Below the pieces are notes generated by a model, which saw only the letters and a program-made list of their open reading frames with translations, had not been told where the DNA came from and searched no databases. A DNA stretch of 64,000 nt from Siphlonurus alternatus (Eukaryota; Arthropoda; Insecta; Ephemeroptera; Siphlonuridae). Each line of letters begins with the position of its first letter. Positions within the stretch are counted from its first letter, which is position 1. Made by a program: the position numbers and the translations under genes. Shown piece after piece: positions 1 to 11,380 of the stretch. Location: the NCBI GenBank assembly GCA_949825025.1, contig OX463781.1:38775950-38839949 (forward strand). The letters are read 5' to 3'.

Positions 1-84
1 ATTCAAAATTCAAATGTTTTATTCGTCAAATTCTAAACATACAAATACAGACATTAATAAGCACTTTAAATGGACACTTCAAAA

Positions 85-275
85 TATCCGCAATAATGAG
101 AAAACTGCTTACCATGTCTGCAACAATGAGTTACTTGCTATATCAGGTGAGCGAAATTAAGAGCTGTAAATAAGTATAAAATAAAGCTCATTTTTACGCT
201 GATCTGAAATATCAGATAGCTCATTAGTGCATTTGATATCGTGGTAGCAGATAGCTCATTATTACGGACGAGGGA
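85..275. repeat. Palindromic MITE-like element, family J copy 1
   Basis: Imperfect inverted repeat. The left arm carries CAATAATGAG and CTGCTTACC; the right arm carries GGTAGCAGATAGCTCATTATT. Both arms contain the AATGAGCTAT motif, and the same arrangement recurs at 33604-33806. No coding capacity. The left arm is more decayed than in the second copy. Family assignment is inferred from the two copies only. Confidence 0.55.
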
Positions 276-851
276 CGATATAGTTGTTGTTTTTCACATA
301 ACTTAAACAGTCAATATACAGGTTAATTTTAAAATATATGTCAAATTAATGTAATAAATTTGCAAAAAGAAGCAAGGAAAATTTTGTTTATTCCGGCACC
401 AATGTATTACATAACCATTATCAATATAGCACGAGGGAGTCAAAACGAACCACATATCTTTTAAAGCGGGAAATATTGTGTACAAGGCTGCTACTACAAA
501 TCTGAAAAAATTAGTAAGCCCTATAGTTTAGCCATCTCACGCCGTAATTCCACAAATATTTTTTTTTATTATTATTGTAAATAAACATAGAACTTGTCGA
601 AATTGAAAATGTGGGTGGTTCCTCCCTCCTCTTGGTAATAATGCATGGGAGAAAAAAATAACTTAGTAATTTTAGGGTTTAATAACACTCTAATGACAAA
701 TGAATTGAAGCCTAACATTAAAAATGACATCTCCCATAATCAGACCTGTGTGTTTATGGGCATTTTTTCCTTGCAGAACTCAAACAACTATCATATCAAG
801 GAAAGGATAAAAAATTGAATAATTGAAAATAATCTACACTGAAACTGATTA
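276..851. other. AT-rich intergenic, nothing recognised
   Basis: No coding region, RNA gene or repeat could be supported here. The short open frame at 303-485 on the minus strand has low-complexity, hydrophobic composition typical of chance AT-rich frames. Confidence 0.5.
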
Positions 852-974
852 TACACTCATCACCTCTGAAAATTTCCCTTTGCAGCCTTGTTAATCACCA
901 TGCTCCACATGAACAACATATATCATGGTGATTATAAGGCTGCAATTGAGAAATTTTCCAAGGCAAAAAGTGTA
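852..974. repeat. Small foldback MITE, family C copy 1
   Basis: Inverted repeat. The left arm reads TACACTCATCACCTC, then a TTTCCCTTTGCAGCCTTGTT block; the right arm reads AAGGCTGCAATTGAGAAATT, ending AGTGTA. The same arms occur at 5270-5376, 9392-9536 and 9531-9675. About 110-145 bp, non-coding. Non-autonomous DNA element by structure; superfamily unknown. Confidence 0.7.
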
Positions 975-1730
975 CTAATTAAAGATATATTATGTGTATT
1001 TTTTATCGTTCTAATTATTTACATAAATTTGTTTAAGAAAACGTATTTTTTTTATTGTACTTTTTCTTCATTTATTGTTTCACATTTTGTAGCAAAAATT
1101 CAATACTACCTCAATTTCCTTATTCTTTCTTATCTTCAATTTTTATTGTGAAAATGCAAAGTTGTATTCTTGGTTGAAAGGGTGGCGTTATTGAGGCGCC
1201 ATGGTGGCTGCTATCTCCACTAGTGCCTTGACTGGCGAACCAAGACCCCCCCCCCCTCCTCCATGTCCGCCAAAGAAGCCAATCACTCGACCAGTGGCGG
1301 CGCCAACAGGCCCATCTTGAGTCTCAAAGATAAAAACACAATGAAGGTTTCCCTTAACTTCATTTGATGTATTTTACTATCTCTTTTACATATAACTACA
1401 TTTTACTTTTATATAACAACAGAAAATTAATGGGAAAAAGGTGTAAAAAGTTTTATTTTTTATATTGTATTGTTATTATGGAAATTGGAGCGTAAATATG
1501 ATATATTTTTATACAAAATAATATATATATATATGTATAATTTTTTTTTAAATATTGATTTTTATTATATATAGCAACAAGCTTTTAAGTACAACAGTTT
1601 TTAATGGAAGTTGAAAAAGATCACTTCTTGTAGAAAAAGGTCAAATGATGTTCTATTGATATTAAATTTATCTTTTTAGAAATTAAATTAAAATGATGCC
1701 CAAATGTTTTGATACATAAATGAAGTACCC
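975..1730. other. Intergenic with a GC-richer patch
   Basis: Mostly AT-rich. A more GC-rich stretch at about 1185-1322 has GGCGCCATGG, a C11 run and GGCGGCGCC. It does not match any family seen elsewhere in the window. A short TA tract lies near 1521-1536. Confidence 0.4.
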
Positions 1731-1988
1731 TAGTTGAAAATTTAAGTTTTCAACTCATCCTTTACACGTCTAAACCTAATCCTTTTACCTCTAAAATACA
1801 TATTATTTCCTCTTCGCTCAAAGTGAAAATATAAAATGAAGACATTATATCTAACATTTTGTGCTGCTAAAGAGGAAAAATATGGATCTCGTCTTTTTCC
1901 CTCTTTTTTCCTCTAAAATTGTGCAAAATAAGAAGACAAAATAGGAGTGCTTTATAGCGAATAAAAGATGAAAATGATTTCAACTCGG
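1731..1988. repeat. MITE-like element, family K copy 1
   Basis: Bounded by TAGTTGAAA on the left and TTTCAACTCGG on the right. Internal blocks (CATCCTTTACACGTCTAAAC; TTTCCTCTTCGCTCAAAGTG) recur at 35269-35510, 56660-56927 and, reversed and interrupted, at 62522-63108. No ORF. Four copies in one window indicate a dispersed family. Confidence 0.65.
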
Positions 1989-2733
1989 GCAGGCTATCAA
2001 CAATCAATCAAGACAAACCAAACTTTTTTCTGCCACCAAAGTACGGACTTTGCATCCTTGAAGATAACGATCTAACTAGATAGACGTATTGATTAATTAA
2101 ACTTAAATGTCAAGGATTTGCTTTTTAATAATTAAGATTATTTTTAGATTAGTGCGATAAGAAATTTCGTAAGAGACATTTTTTGTTCTGAAGCTATATA
2201 GTGTTATAAGTTATTTGTTTATTTGTTTATTCGTTTATTCATTTACCCCGCATATGATTAGTGGTTTTAGAAGAAGAAGTGATGATAAAAAAAAAAGTAT
2301 TCACTTCATAAATAAGATAGGATGGAAACAGAGATTTGATAAAATTTTAACTCGATGTTATGAGTGGAATTTACAAAAGGATGAGTGATATTTGAATTGT
2401 TATGAAATGATTACCCAATGGCTGAGGTTAATTTAATTTTGACACTTGACGTGTGATGGAGGAACAAAAGAGTTCCTCTTTCTGAAGTCAAGTACGATGG
2501 TGTCGGGGCCAGGCGCCACTTGACGTCACATCGAGTGGTAAATCGCTCAATTACCACCACAATCCGGAGCACCTGCAGCTCGTTGTAAAAACAGTTAACA
2601 ATGAAAATCAACTCTGATTTTAGTGTCTTATATTAGGCACTAGAATGTGACGTCAGATTGGGAGTTTCAACGAATTGTGTGTGTGTATGTGTGTGTACAG
2701 GTACAGGTAAAGAAGGGAAAAGATGGCAATTGA
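1989..2733. other. Intergenic; unexplained GC-richer segment 2410-2660
   Basis: AT-rich except for about 2410-2660, which carries two CACTTGACGT motifs and a TGACGTCA site near 2522. No reading frame resembles a known protein. A (GT)n-like stretch lies near 2677-2696. Confidence 0.35.
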
Positions 2734-2988
2734 ATAAGGATGATATAATATTTTACTCTGGCTTACACCATCTTTGTAACATGTGTTCTTAAAATCAAAT
2801 TCCAAACTCTTTTGAAAAAGTTAACACCGCTGGGGTACGATCTCATATCTTTAGATTGCCGGTCTACTGGTAGCGTTAGATCTGGGATCGTACCCCAGCG
2901 GTGTTAACTTTTCAAAAGAGTTTGGAATTTGATTTTAAGAACACGTTACAAAGATGGTGTAAGCCAGAGTAAAATATTATATCCTTAT
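2734..2988. repeat. 255-bp palindromic element
   Basis: Near-perfect inverted repeat. ATAAGGATGATATAATATTT at the left matches the reverse complement of AAATATTATATCCTTAT at the right. The inner arms include GGCTTACACCATCTTTGTAA and its complement, and GGGGTACGATC with GATCGTACCCC around a roughly 35-bp loop. Non-coding; a recent foldback or MITE because the arms are so similar. Seen once in the window. Confidence 0.75.
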
Positions 2989-3041
2989 ATAATATATATA
3001 TAATATATATATTTATATATATATATATATATATTTAACTC

Positions 3042-3397
3042 TATTGGGTACTTCTACTTACTAATTATTCTAATTACATTCTAGTTTGAAACCCTGAACC
3101 TTCCGGAACCCTAACTTGAGCGTTTCACTGGCTCTTCCAGAACAAGGGACAGCCATGGCCTTGCAATCCATCCGGTATTTGCCTGCGACTGAGGGAAACG
3201 TGGAAACCTCAGCCAAGATGGACGCTACATCTTTTGTCAATAAACCGAAAGCGCAAGATCCAAAGCCAGGGGAACCACATAATGGAAAAGCGTAATGATT
3301 TACCCCTGGGTGGGAAACGTGTTTTTATTGAAAATTGTCACCCATCTAACTACTAACCACGCTCGGCGTTGCTTCAGCCGTTGATCATGCAACCACC
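3042..3397 (-). mobile_element. 5S-headed SINE, family A (5' truncated)
   Basis: Minus-strand SINE of the family seen full length at 48275-48682. Reading leftwards it has the 5S-like block (ACTACTAACCACGCTCGGCG is the complement of the intermediate element region), the CCCAGGGGTAAA stretch, the shared core and the GCCCGCG-like tail. The 5' end is degraded: the start of the 5S head is missing beyond about 3380. A TA-rich tract lies at its 3' side. Non-coding retroposon needing a partner LINE for mobility. Confidence 0.8.
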
Positions 3398-4237
3398 TTA
3401 TATATAGCTGAAAGAAAAATAATATATTTTAAAGATTTTAAATCAAGGAAATACATAACACCCATAACTTAATGTACAGACTATAAGTGAAATTGTGGTA
3501 TGGGTGTGAGGTTGAAGGTAACAAATTTCATGAACTTGTTTCAAAAAAGATTTTTTTTCTATATATATACCCAGAACATTTGAAAAAATGCTGTAATTAT
3601 AAAAAATATATATAAAAAAAATTTGGTATACCATGCATGTAATATATATAATTATAGTATAGTACAAATAAAAAAAGTCAAGTATTATCAACTCTTAGAT
3701 ATTTCAATGTTAATATTTTTGTAATATAATATATTGTAAAACACATTAAGGTAAACGTATATACAAATTTAATATTCGGTTCAAAAAATATAAAAGTAAT
3801 ATGTTGTGTAACTATACTTCACCTAGTTACGATGTATCATTTTATTACAAACTTATATATAAAAATATTGAGGTCAGTCATGCATAAAATTTAAGAGTGT
3901 GTAGATATATATGAAAATAAAAGAGAGATGAATATATATGCAGATATGAGTCTTGTTTGCTCGATTCTCAAGTGTATTGGAAAATATTTTAATATCGACC
4001 AGACAGACATGATGTATATAGAACGACATGTAAATGAAACACACGTTGGGAAATATTCATAACTCATTTCACTTCGTTGGAAATTGTGAGTAACAATTGA
4101 GACACATGTTGGTATCAATATCTTCATACCATAGGGGAATATAGCAGCATGCATAAGAACAACTGAGACCTCAAAACCAGCACTATGCATTTTCAGTAAG
4201 AATCATTTTCCAGGTAAAAAGATGAGATTATGATCTT
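3398..4237. other. AT-rich intergenic, nothing recognised
   Basis: Low-complexity AT-rich sequence with TA runs. Two minus-strand frames of under 100 codons (3443-3691, 3891-4190) have no recognisable motif and no codon-use signal that I can see. Confidence 0.5.
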
Positions 4238-4842
4238 TAGGGACCGGATTTTTAAGCTGTAACGATTTTTAGAAATTAATAGCATATCAAAAGTAATGAA
4301 AGATGTCTACGAATCATGCATTTTTATGGTCAAAAATAGCATATTTTTTATGGCTTAAAAAAGCTTAATTTAATAGGGGTTAGGCTTAAACCAACAAAAT
4401 GTGGTTTTTAAAGCTTAAAACGCACTTTTTTTTGGCTTAAAATGCACTTTTTTTTACAAAATGCAGGAAAATAGATCAATTTTGATATAGTATATAGTAA
4501 GGACGTAATGTATTTAGTAAAAAAAAAAAAAAAAAAATGCAGTCACGATTACCTATTTTCAACTTTCGTGAGTAAATTTGTCCAATTTTTATCCAATCAC
4601 CGCGCGTAATTGCTGTCACGGTGACAATAATTTAGGTATTTACAAATGTAAATTCTATCGTAAATAAATATTTTAAGCATATTTTGGTATTATCTTTGCA
4701 AAATATATGCGCAATAAAAACCAAAAAGCCGTAACAGGATTAATTAACTTTTAACAGCTTAACACAGCTTAATTTGCATAATTATTAGAGCTTACTTAAG
4801 CGCTTAAAATAAGGTTTTTACAGCATAAAAATCCGGTCTCTA
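4238..4842. mobile_element. Non-autonomous hAT-like element with exact 8-bp target duplication
   Basis: Starts TAGGGACCGGATTTTTAAGC and ends AAAAATCCGGTCTCTA. Both sides are flanked by the same 8 bases, ATGATCTT (4230-4237 and 4843-4850). An 8-bp duplication with TIRs beginning C/TAGGG is the known signature of the hAT superfamily. The interior has no transposase; it is filled with degenerate GGCTTAAAATGCACTTTTTT-type reiterations of a GCTTA word plus an A-rich run at 4520-4537. The clean duplication suggests relatively recent insertion. Confidence 0.85.
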
Positions 4843-5085
4843 ATGATCTTTATTGAAACTACAAATTGCTTGTTTTGAAACTAGGCAACTCAACTTTAAA
4901 CTTTTACAGATGTAATTTACGAACACAATGATTTTTGGGATGATGTATAGAAAGTTTGAGATATATATTATTCTTGACCTAAGTCAATCCGATAACCTAT
5001 ATATGATTTTTTTTATTTTATGTTTAAAAACAGGGCCTACATGGTTTTATGTATTGACATTTATTTTAATGTTCTAACAGCCTAA

Positions 5086-5235
5086 AAGTAAAAAAGAAAG
5101 ACACTGTGACGTATTTATATGCAGCGTCTTTCCCTATGTGCATGACTATGACGTCACAGAATTTTGCCTCATGAGTCAAGGGGACCATGTTAGAGGTTAA
5201 AAAAAATGGCAAAATACACAATTTGAGGTCCTCTG
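5086..5235. repeat. CRE-containing dispersed repeat, family E
   Basis: Contains CATGACTATGACGTCACAG, which recurs at about 30862-30940 and 35560-35775, with a variant near 52600. Family boundaries are unclear here. It is followed immediately by a family C foldback. Confidence 0.45.
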
Positions 5236-5269
5236 TTGAAATATGCAAGAAAAAAATTTCATGCTGCTT

Positions 5270-5376
5270 GTACACTTGTCACCTCGGAAATTTTCCCTTT
5301 GCAGTCTTGTTAATCATCATGTCTCATAAGGATTAACATGACTGCAAAGGGAAATTTTTTAAGGCGACAAGTGTAC
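5270..5376. repeat. Small foldback MITE, family C copy 2
   Basis: Outer ends GTACACTTGTC and GACAAGTGTAC are exact inverted complements. Inner arms TTTCCCTTTGCAGTCTTGTT and ATGACTGCAAAGGGAAATTT match the other family C copies. Compact, about 107 bp, no ORF. Confidence 0.8.
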
Positions 5377-5564
5377 ATTCCTACAACAAAATTAGCTGTA
5401 CAATATATAATTTAAAAATGAATAAGGGGGCATACATGACCAATATATTATGTCAATTGCCCCAAAATACAAAATCAAAAATTAATAAGAGATTCATTAA
5501 TGCAAATTTGATATTAAAATGATAATATATATTTATTAATAGACAATAATGTTTTTTTTCTCGT

Positions 5565-5626
5565 GCTGTGATTGGCTATTGATGACGTCACGGTTGCTGT
5601 GATTGGCTATTGATGACGTCACGGTG
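5565..5626 (+). promoter_or_regulatory. Tandem pair of inverted-CCAAT plus CRE modules
   Basis: A unit of about 31 bp is repeated twice head to tail. Each unit contains GATTGGCT (an inverted CCAAT box, the NF-Y type site) followed 9-10 bp later by TGACGTCA (a perfect CRE). The two units are almost identical. CCAAT and CRE spacing of this kind is known from animal promoters, but no gene is identifiable nearby, so regulatory activity is inference; a fragment of a CRE-bearing MITE is the alternative. Confidence 0.45.
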
Positions 5627-6343
5627 GTTCCATTAGGTTGTACTATCCTAATTCAGATATTTGAAATATATATTTTTTTAAATTAGTTCCCGCACTCCAA
5701 AAAATCTGAAAAAAAAATCAGAAAAACATAATATTATGTATATTTTCTAATTATGAAATAAAAAATGAAACCATTATTGTCAATTATTTTAACAATTATT
5801 TGTGAGCTAAAAGTAGGTTTAACTTAAAAGTTGAGAAAATTAATATCATTAGTATCATTACCATGCAATATAAATATTTTTTTATATTTCAGTAATTTAT
5901 TATAATAAAAACAATGCATGCAATGTATAATATTTATGATGAATTTTTATTGACTCCAAGTAATCCAATTTTGGAATACATAATAACAAGCATTGCTTCT
6001 TTTATAACCTCAGTTTTTAGTAAATCAATTTAAGAGAAAAATAATTAGTTTCAATTATAAGCTATAAGTCGATTTTCATACGTAGAATTAATTAATTTTT
6101 ATCAAAAACCATGAGAGACTGACAAGAAAGTTCTTATATGGAAATATCATTATATTTTAGGTAGAAACTTGACGAAGATATTATATCTTGATTGCAAAAC
6201 ATAGTTTGTCAGAATAAAGATTTTCAGTCTTGAAGGAATTAATAAGATTTTGATGCTACGGATTCAATTACCTATATATTATTATTATACTTCCTGTCTA
6301 TGCGGCAAATATCTTTCTTAGTGGTAGGAAGATCATCATCATC

Positions 6344-6346
<3 letters not shown>
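5627..6346. other. AT-rich intergenic, nothing recognised
   Basis: Low-complexity AT-rich sequence. No reading frame or repeat match could be supported. Confidence 0.5.

Positions 6347-6434
<88 letters not shown>
6347..6434. repeat. (CT)n microsatellite
   Basis: About 44 uninterrupted CT units preceded by (ATC)n. Confidence 0.97.
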
Positions 6435-6436
<2 letters not shown>

Positions 6437-6870
6437 GTCGTTAACTAATCCCTAGCATGCCTGTCAGCAAATCCATTCATTAGTAACTGTAGACGGATTT
6501 CCCCGCCTCCTTTCAGCTCTACAACTTGACTCAGAGTTTCATATTTACTCAATACTACTATCCATATCGTACATTATAATAAATATATGTCATTTAAAAT
6601 TTTAATATTGTGTTTTTTTTTTGTTTTTTTTTGCATTGAAATGATTTCTGACAAATGAGTGTAACTAATTTGTAAGATTAATATTATTTGTCTATTGAAT
6701 CCAATAGTACAGTATTTTCAGTAAGTTTGGATACATGATGTAGTACATCTCCAAGCCTATAACATAAAACAATTTTCACAAAGGCGATTTAAATAAACAT
6801 ATGATTAATGATACCTACATATTATATATATATATATGATATACACACATTTATATATATTAATATTAAG

Positions 6871-7602
6871 GCTGTTCATTTATTCCTAATTTTTCGCGCT
6901 GCGGTATGTAAGGTTTAAATACGCGGTTTGCTGTAGTATGAAAAAGTGTTTTAAAATTATAAAATTTTGCCATAATGTAGTAAAGAAACTGGACTATCAG
7001 AAAATATTAAGATTTTTTACTAAAATTTTTTTTTGCCTTGCATAATGGCATATGGAACATCAGGATTTTTCATTATTTCATAAAATTGATAAGTATAAAG
7101 GGTTTAGTAATATATGAAATGAAAATTAAAAATACCACACCTCCAAATTTTGTATATGTTCAAGTACACATAACTGGCTATTAGAAAATGCAAGAAAAAT
7201 AATAATAATAGACCCTTTTCTAAATTTAGGGGACCCAACATGATCCATATTGAAACAAATTGGCATTAAAATCCGCAAAAATATAACTTTTAAAAAAAAT
7301 TTGAAGGTACCTCTAGAACCAGTATACATGGGGGTATGAAACACCCGAATTCCAAATTTTACAAAAAAAAAAAAAACATTGTAGGAGCTACGTGGGATAC
7401 AAATTGCCAATGTTAAATTTCCCATAAGGAAACAATAGGCTCTCCACCGTTAAAAAAAAAAAAAAAAAAAAAACATTATCTGAGAATTGTAATACTTGGA
7501 TCCTGCAATACTATCAGATAGACCTTTCTTCCAGAATTTTTTCAAAAAAAATTCTTCACATGCGTGCAACGCGAAAAGTCAGGAAGAACTAACAGTCTCT
7601 AT
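6871..7602. repeat. Possible decayed element with imperfect inverted ends
   Basis: The left end reads CTGTTCATTTATTCCTAATT then TTTCGCGCTGCG. The reverse complement of the right end reads CTGTTAGTTCTTCCTGAC then TTTTCGCGTTGCA. Similarity is moderate, and the interior is AT-rich with poly-A tracts and no coherent ORF. It may be an old DNA transposon; chance is not excluded. Confidence 0.3.
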
Positions 7603-7649
7603 TAAATTTGGATTGTTATATTTATTAGCGTAGATTGGATATCGTAATT

Positions 7650-7951
7650 AATGGAGTATTGCAGAATGGGATAGAGCGTGCAAAGTTATGCTACCCTGAT
7701 TTTTTTCAGATTTTTTAGAGCCCCGAAAGTATTTTTAAAAAATTATTGAAAGTCCTTTTTGTAACGTCACGCGGCGACAAATCCTATCTTTTTCTTAAGG
7801 AGCGGCGTCTCGTGACGTCACAAAAATAACTTTCAATAATTTTTTAAAAATAGTTCCCGGGCTCTAAAAAATCTGAAAAAAATCAGGGTAGCATAACTTT
7901 GCACGCTCTATCCATTTCTGCAATAAAAAAAATTTAGGTCAATACTCCATT
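7650..7951. repeat. 302-bp palindromic MITE, family D copy 1
   Basis: The outer ends AATGGAGTATTG and CAATACTCCATT are exact inverted complements. The arms contain GATAGAGCGTGCAAAGTTAT and its complement, and CAGATTTTTTAGAG with its partner. The centre has GTCACGCGGCG and GTGACGTCAC. Related copies lie at 8902-9238, 59581-59862 and 61377-61661; a subfamily lies at 41040-41508 and 62569-62890. Confidence 0.8.
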
Positions 7952-8901
7952 GTCATTTTTGAGTCAAAACATTGCTACGCTTGTGTCTAGAATTGAAATT
8001 CTAACTTCTTGATATTTTCTTGGAAAATCTCCTTCCATTATAGTGAGTTCCACTAATTAATTCTTACCGCTCATTAACATATCAAGTTTGTTTGATTTGT
8101 TCTGATTGAATCATTGGCAGAGATGTTATTTATAAGAATCAAAATACGTTTCGTATAGAAATATTTTTATTTATTTATTTTTTTTATTATTATTATTATG
8201 TTGATTCATACTAATTAAGGTTTAGAGGAAACAAAATAAAAATTGTATCAATAATATATTATATAATATAGATACATGAATGCATATCATAGAATATTAT
8301 GATATAATGATTGATCAATTAATTAATCTACCATGTAAAATTCACTGCAATGCTGATGGCTGATGGGAGCATACATGAGCAAAATGTGTCAATTGAACGA
8401 AAATACCAACGAATGAATCAATCAATTTACTGCGATCAGTATTATAATTAATAATATAATCAATGGAAACAATTTACAAAAGAGTTATAATGCAGAAATG
8501 TATCCAACTTTCTGGTTAAACGCGCGTATTATAGCGCCAACCTAATTCAATGTGAATAATAATTCACATTATTATTTATTATATTATACATTATAGTGAG
8601 AAACCTGGATAACTAACCATTTTTTTAATCCCGCCCATTTACTTTAAATTCAAATTTAATAGTTCTGTTCGTAAACCATAGCTGCTCGGTGAACTCTGAG
8701 CAAGTTTATGAATAAAAATCGTGACATCATTTGTACTGCACTCCCTACTCCACGCTCTGAGCTGGTGTAAGAAAGCGGGGTAAAAGTGTACACCGCGAGC
8801 AGAGTTTACGAACAGGCCTATTAAGTGCCGTATTATAATGTATAATGGATAACCGGCATGCATGAAAAAATTTGTTACCTAATATATTTAAATGGAGAAC
8901 A
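7952..8901. other. AT-rich intergenic, nothing recognised
   Basis: No gene or repeat could be supported. Two overlapping minus-strand frames near 8639-8957 lack recognisable domains. Confidence 0.45.
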
Positions 8902-9238
8902 TGTAATAGAGTACTGACCTCAAAATATTTTATTGCAGAAATGGATAGAGGGTGCAAAGTTATGCTACTCCGATTTTTTTCAGATTTTTTAGGGACCGGG
9001 AAGTATTGCTAAAAAATTTTGGCGAGGTGGGGTTCGAATCCACGTCCCTTTTGGGAGTTTTGGGTCCTATCTTTTATTAAGAGAGGCGGCAAGAGGCTGC
9101 ACTTTTTCTGTACTTTCAATAATTTTTAAAAAATATTTGCCTGGTTCTAAAAAATCTGAAAAAAAATCAGAGTATCATAACTTTGCACCCTCTATCCATT
9201 TCTGCAATAAAAAAATTTGAGGTCGGTACTCCATTGTA
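8902..9238. repeat. Palindromic MITE, family D copy 2, with tRNA T-arm-like centre
   Basis: The arms carry GCAGAAATGGATAGAGGGTG and CACCCTCTATCCATTTCTGC, with AGTACTGACCTC opposing GAGGTCGGTACT. Unlike copy 1, the centre (about 9020-9045) holds GTGGGGTTCGAATCCACG, which folds as a T-arm with a consensus B box. No A box lies at the right distance, so a complete tRNA is not present. Confidence 0.7.
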
Positions 9239-9391
9239 TAATCTGAATTTTTGTCATTTTTTAGAATCATCGTAACATTCCGAAAATCGTGCTGCAAAAT
9301 ATTTTGACGTCATTGCTTTGAAAATATTTAATACGCATAGGGAAATAAATTAGCCGTCATCTTCAAGGGTGTTAGAGGCTTAATGCAAACA

Positions 9392-9536
9392 TGTACACTA
9401 ATCACCTTGAAAAATTTCCCACTTGCAGCATTGTTAATATGTCATGTGTCATGTGTTACTTTCACAGGGCATGGTGATTAAAAATAAGGCCGCATATATA
9501 TAGAGAAATTTTCCGAGGCGACGACTGCAATGTACA
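9392..9536. repeat. Foldback MITE, family C copy 3
   Basis: Ends TGTACACTAATCACC and GCAATGTACA. The arms have TTTCCCACTTGCAGCATTGT and GGCCGCATATATATAGAGAAATT in place of the consensus. The right end shares TGTACA with the start of copy 4, so the two copies abut. Confidence 0.7.
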
Positions 9537-9675
9537 CTCCTCGCCCCTGGAAAGTTCCCTTCTGCAGTCTTGTTAATCACCATGCGCTGTGTTTTTCTTA
9601 CGGGGCATGATGATCGATTAAACTGATTAACAAGGCTGCAGAAGAAAACTTTTCAGAGGCGAGGAGTCTTATACA
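9531..9675. repeat. Foldback MITE, family C copy 4
   Basis: Starts TGTACACTCCTCGCCCC and ends GGCGAGGAGTCTTATAC. The long arms contain CTTCTGCAGTCTTGTTAATC and GATTAACAAGGCTGCAGAAG. It is directly adjacent to copy 3, giving a tandem MITE pair. Confidence 0.75.
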
Positions 9676-10682
9676 TAGATTAACTTTTGTTTTTAATTTT
9701 TATTACATCAAATTTTCGTAAAAAGAGTTGCATTGCAGGGTCAAGTAAAACATAGTGATAAAACATATACTTTCTAGGTTGTCTTAACTTTACGAATTTT
9801 ATCATGCGGTCTAAGCTGCGGTCTTAATTGATAACGATGATTTGATAGTAAAATATTTCTGCAATTTGAAATTGAATCCAGTTTGTGCCAAATCTGTACA
9901 GATTCCGACTAAATTGCCATCTATCGTCGACTGAAGAACACTCAATTTTTCACCAAGCAGCTTACGCTATCTAGTGTGCAGTTTTTAAACTTTCAGCAGC
10001 CATATATATTAGTTGTGTTTGCCCGCAAAGGTTTTGAATAAATGTTTATATGATGGACAAAGATCAGACACCATTAGAGACTTTCGTGTCATATATGGCC
10101 AAAAATTCACCTAAATTTCAGAAATTTGAATTATATAATATGTTTATATGTTATTTATACGTTGCCACCATCGGAAAACACGCAACCCTGTGAAATAATA
10201 TACATAAATATATTGGTAATAAATTACCAAGTCATAATAAGACACCGGGTCTCCGACTTTCTCTGCAAAATAAAGATACTTTCATGGAGTTTTGGTGATT
10301 TCCTATTAGTAAAACATTTTTATCAATAAATTGGTGTGTTTAAAACTATAATAATTAATATTTTAAGTTAACTGTAGCAAATTGCTGTTATATCTGGGTT
10401 ATAAAATCATCATTCTAGTTTAGCTATGTCATTGTGACAAATATTATATTATAATAATATTAAATTACTATGCAGTTTTCAATATTTATAGAACATATAT
10501 TTTTTTCTTCTTCATTTTCTCAATTTTATGAAGTCCTGAATTGAGCAGAAAATATACAATGTATAGAAAAATATTAATGAAAAGCCTTCCGATATAAACA
10601 GGCAAGATTTATTAATATTAATCGTCTTTCAGAAAAGTTTCGAAATTTTTGCACTATTCTTAATGTTTATTATTTTTGCTAT

Positions 10683-10686
<4 letters not shown>
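9676..10686. other. AT-rich intergenic, nothing recognised
   Basis: No gene, RNA or repeat match could be supported. Confidence 0.5.

Positions 10687-10743
<57 letters not shown>
10687..10743. repeat. (TA)n microsatellite
   Basis: About 28 perfect TA units. Confidence 0.95.
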
Positions 10744-10749
<6 letters not shown>

Positions 10750-10990
10750 CGTACATATATTATTTTACTAGACTGGTATTAATTGTGCTTTTTAAGCAAA
10801 GAATTTTCGTTTGCTACTTTGATATATATCACTTTTATATTAAGACAAAAAATAGTTTTTTTTTTACCACACGTGGCATGAGTTATTTAAATAGAATAAA
10901 AATTAAAGAAGACAATTCGAGAATCCAGAACATTATAGTTTACATCCCCCGCGATGATGGCGTTAGCGCATGGAATTGCTGACGCAGCTA

Positions 10991-11380
10991 GTTGATCGTG
11001 GCGCAGTGCATTGACCGGTTCTCGTTAGGTCACCGAAGTAAATCCTCGTCGAGCTTGGTTTGTACTTGAATGTTGAATGGGTGACCGTTTCAAGCAAAAA
11101 TTACGTTGGCATGCTCCCTCCCCTGGGGGAAATTCATCTCGATTTCCACCTCGCTTTGGACACAATTTGGTTCATTAATAAAAAGTAGAGGTGTCGGTCT
11201 TAACTGAGGTTTTCCACGGTTCCCTCAGTCTCACGGTCTCACCTCAGCAAATGCAGGAACGTGTAACAGGTCGTGGCCACCATCCTTTCCCTCCCTTATC
11301 CCTATATATACCCATTACCCCATCTCGAGCTTCAAGCGCATATGAATTAAGAGACCCTTTTAAAAAAAATAATAATAATA
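10991..11380 (+). mobile_element. 5S-headed SINE, family B copy 1
   Basis: The head GTGGCGCAGTGCATTGACCG then TTCTCGTTAGGTCACCGAAG and TTGAATGGGTGACCG follow the 5S rRNA plan (internal promoter A box, intermediate element and C box). The body has AAAAAGTAGAGGTGT, the shared core (CTGAGGTTTTCCACGGTTCC near 11204) and a TTTCCCTCCCTTATCCC block. The 3' end is A-rich, then (AAT)n. Other family B copies are at 18660-19060, 28252-28665, 59405-59573 and 61231-61376. Small frames here are chance. Confidence 0.85.
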
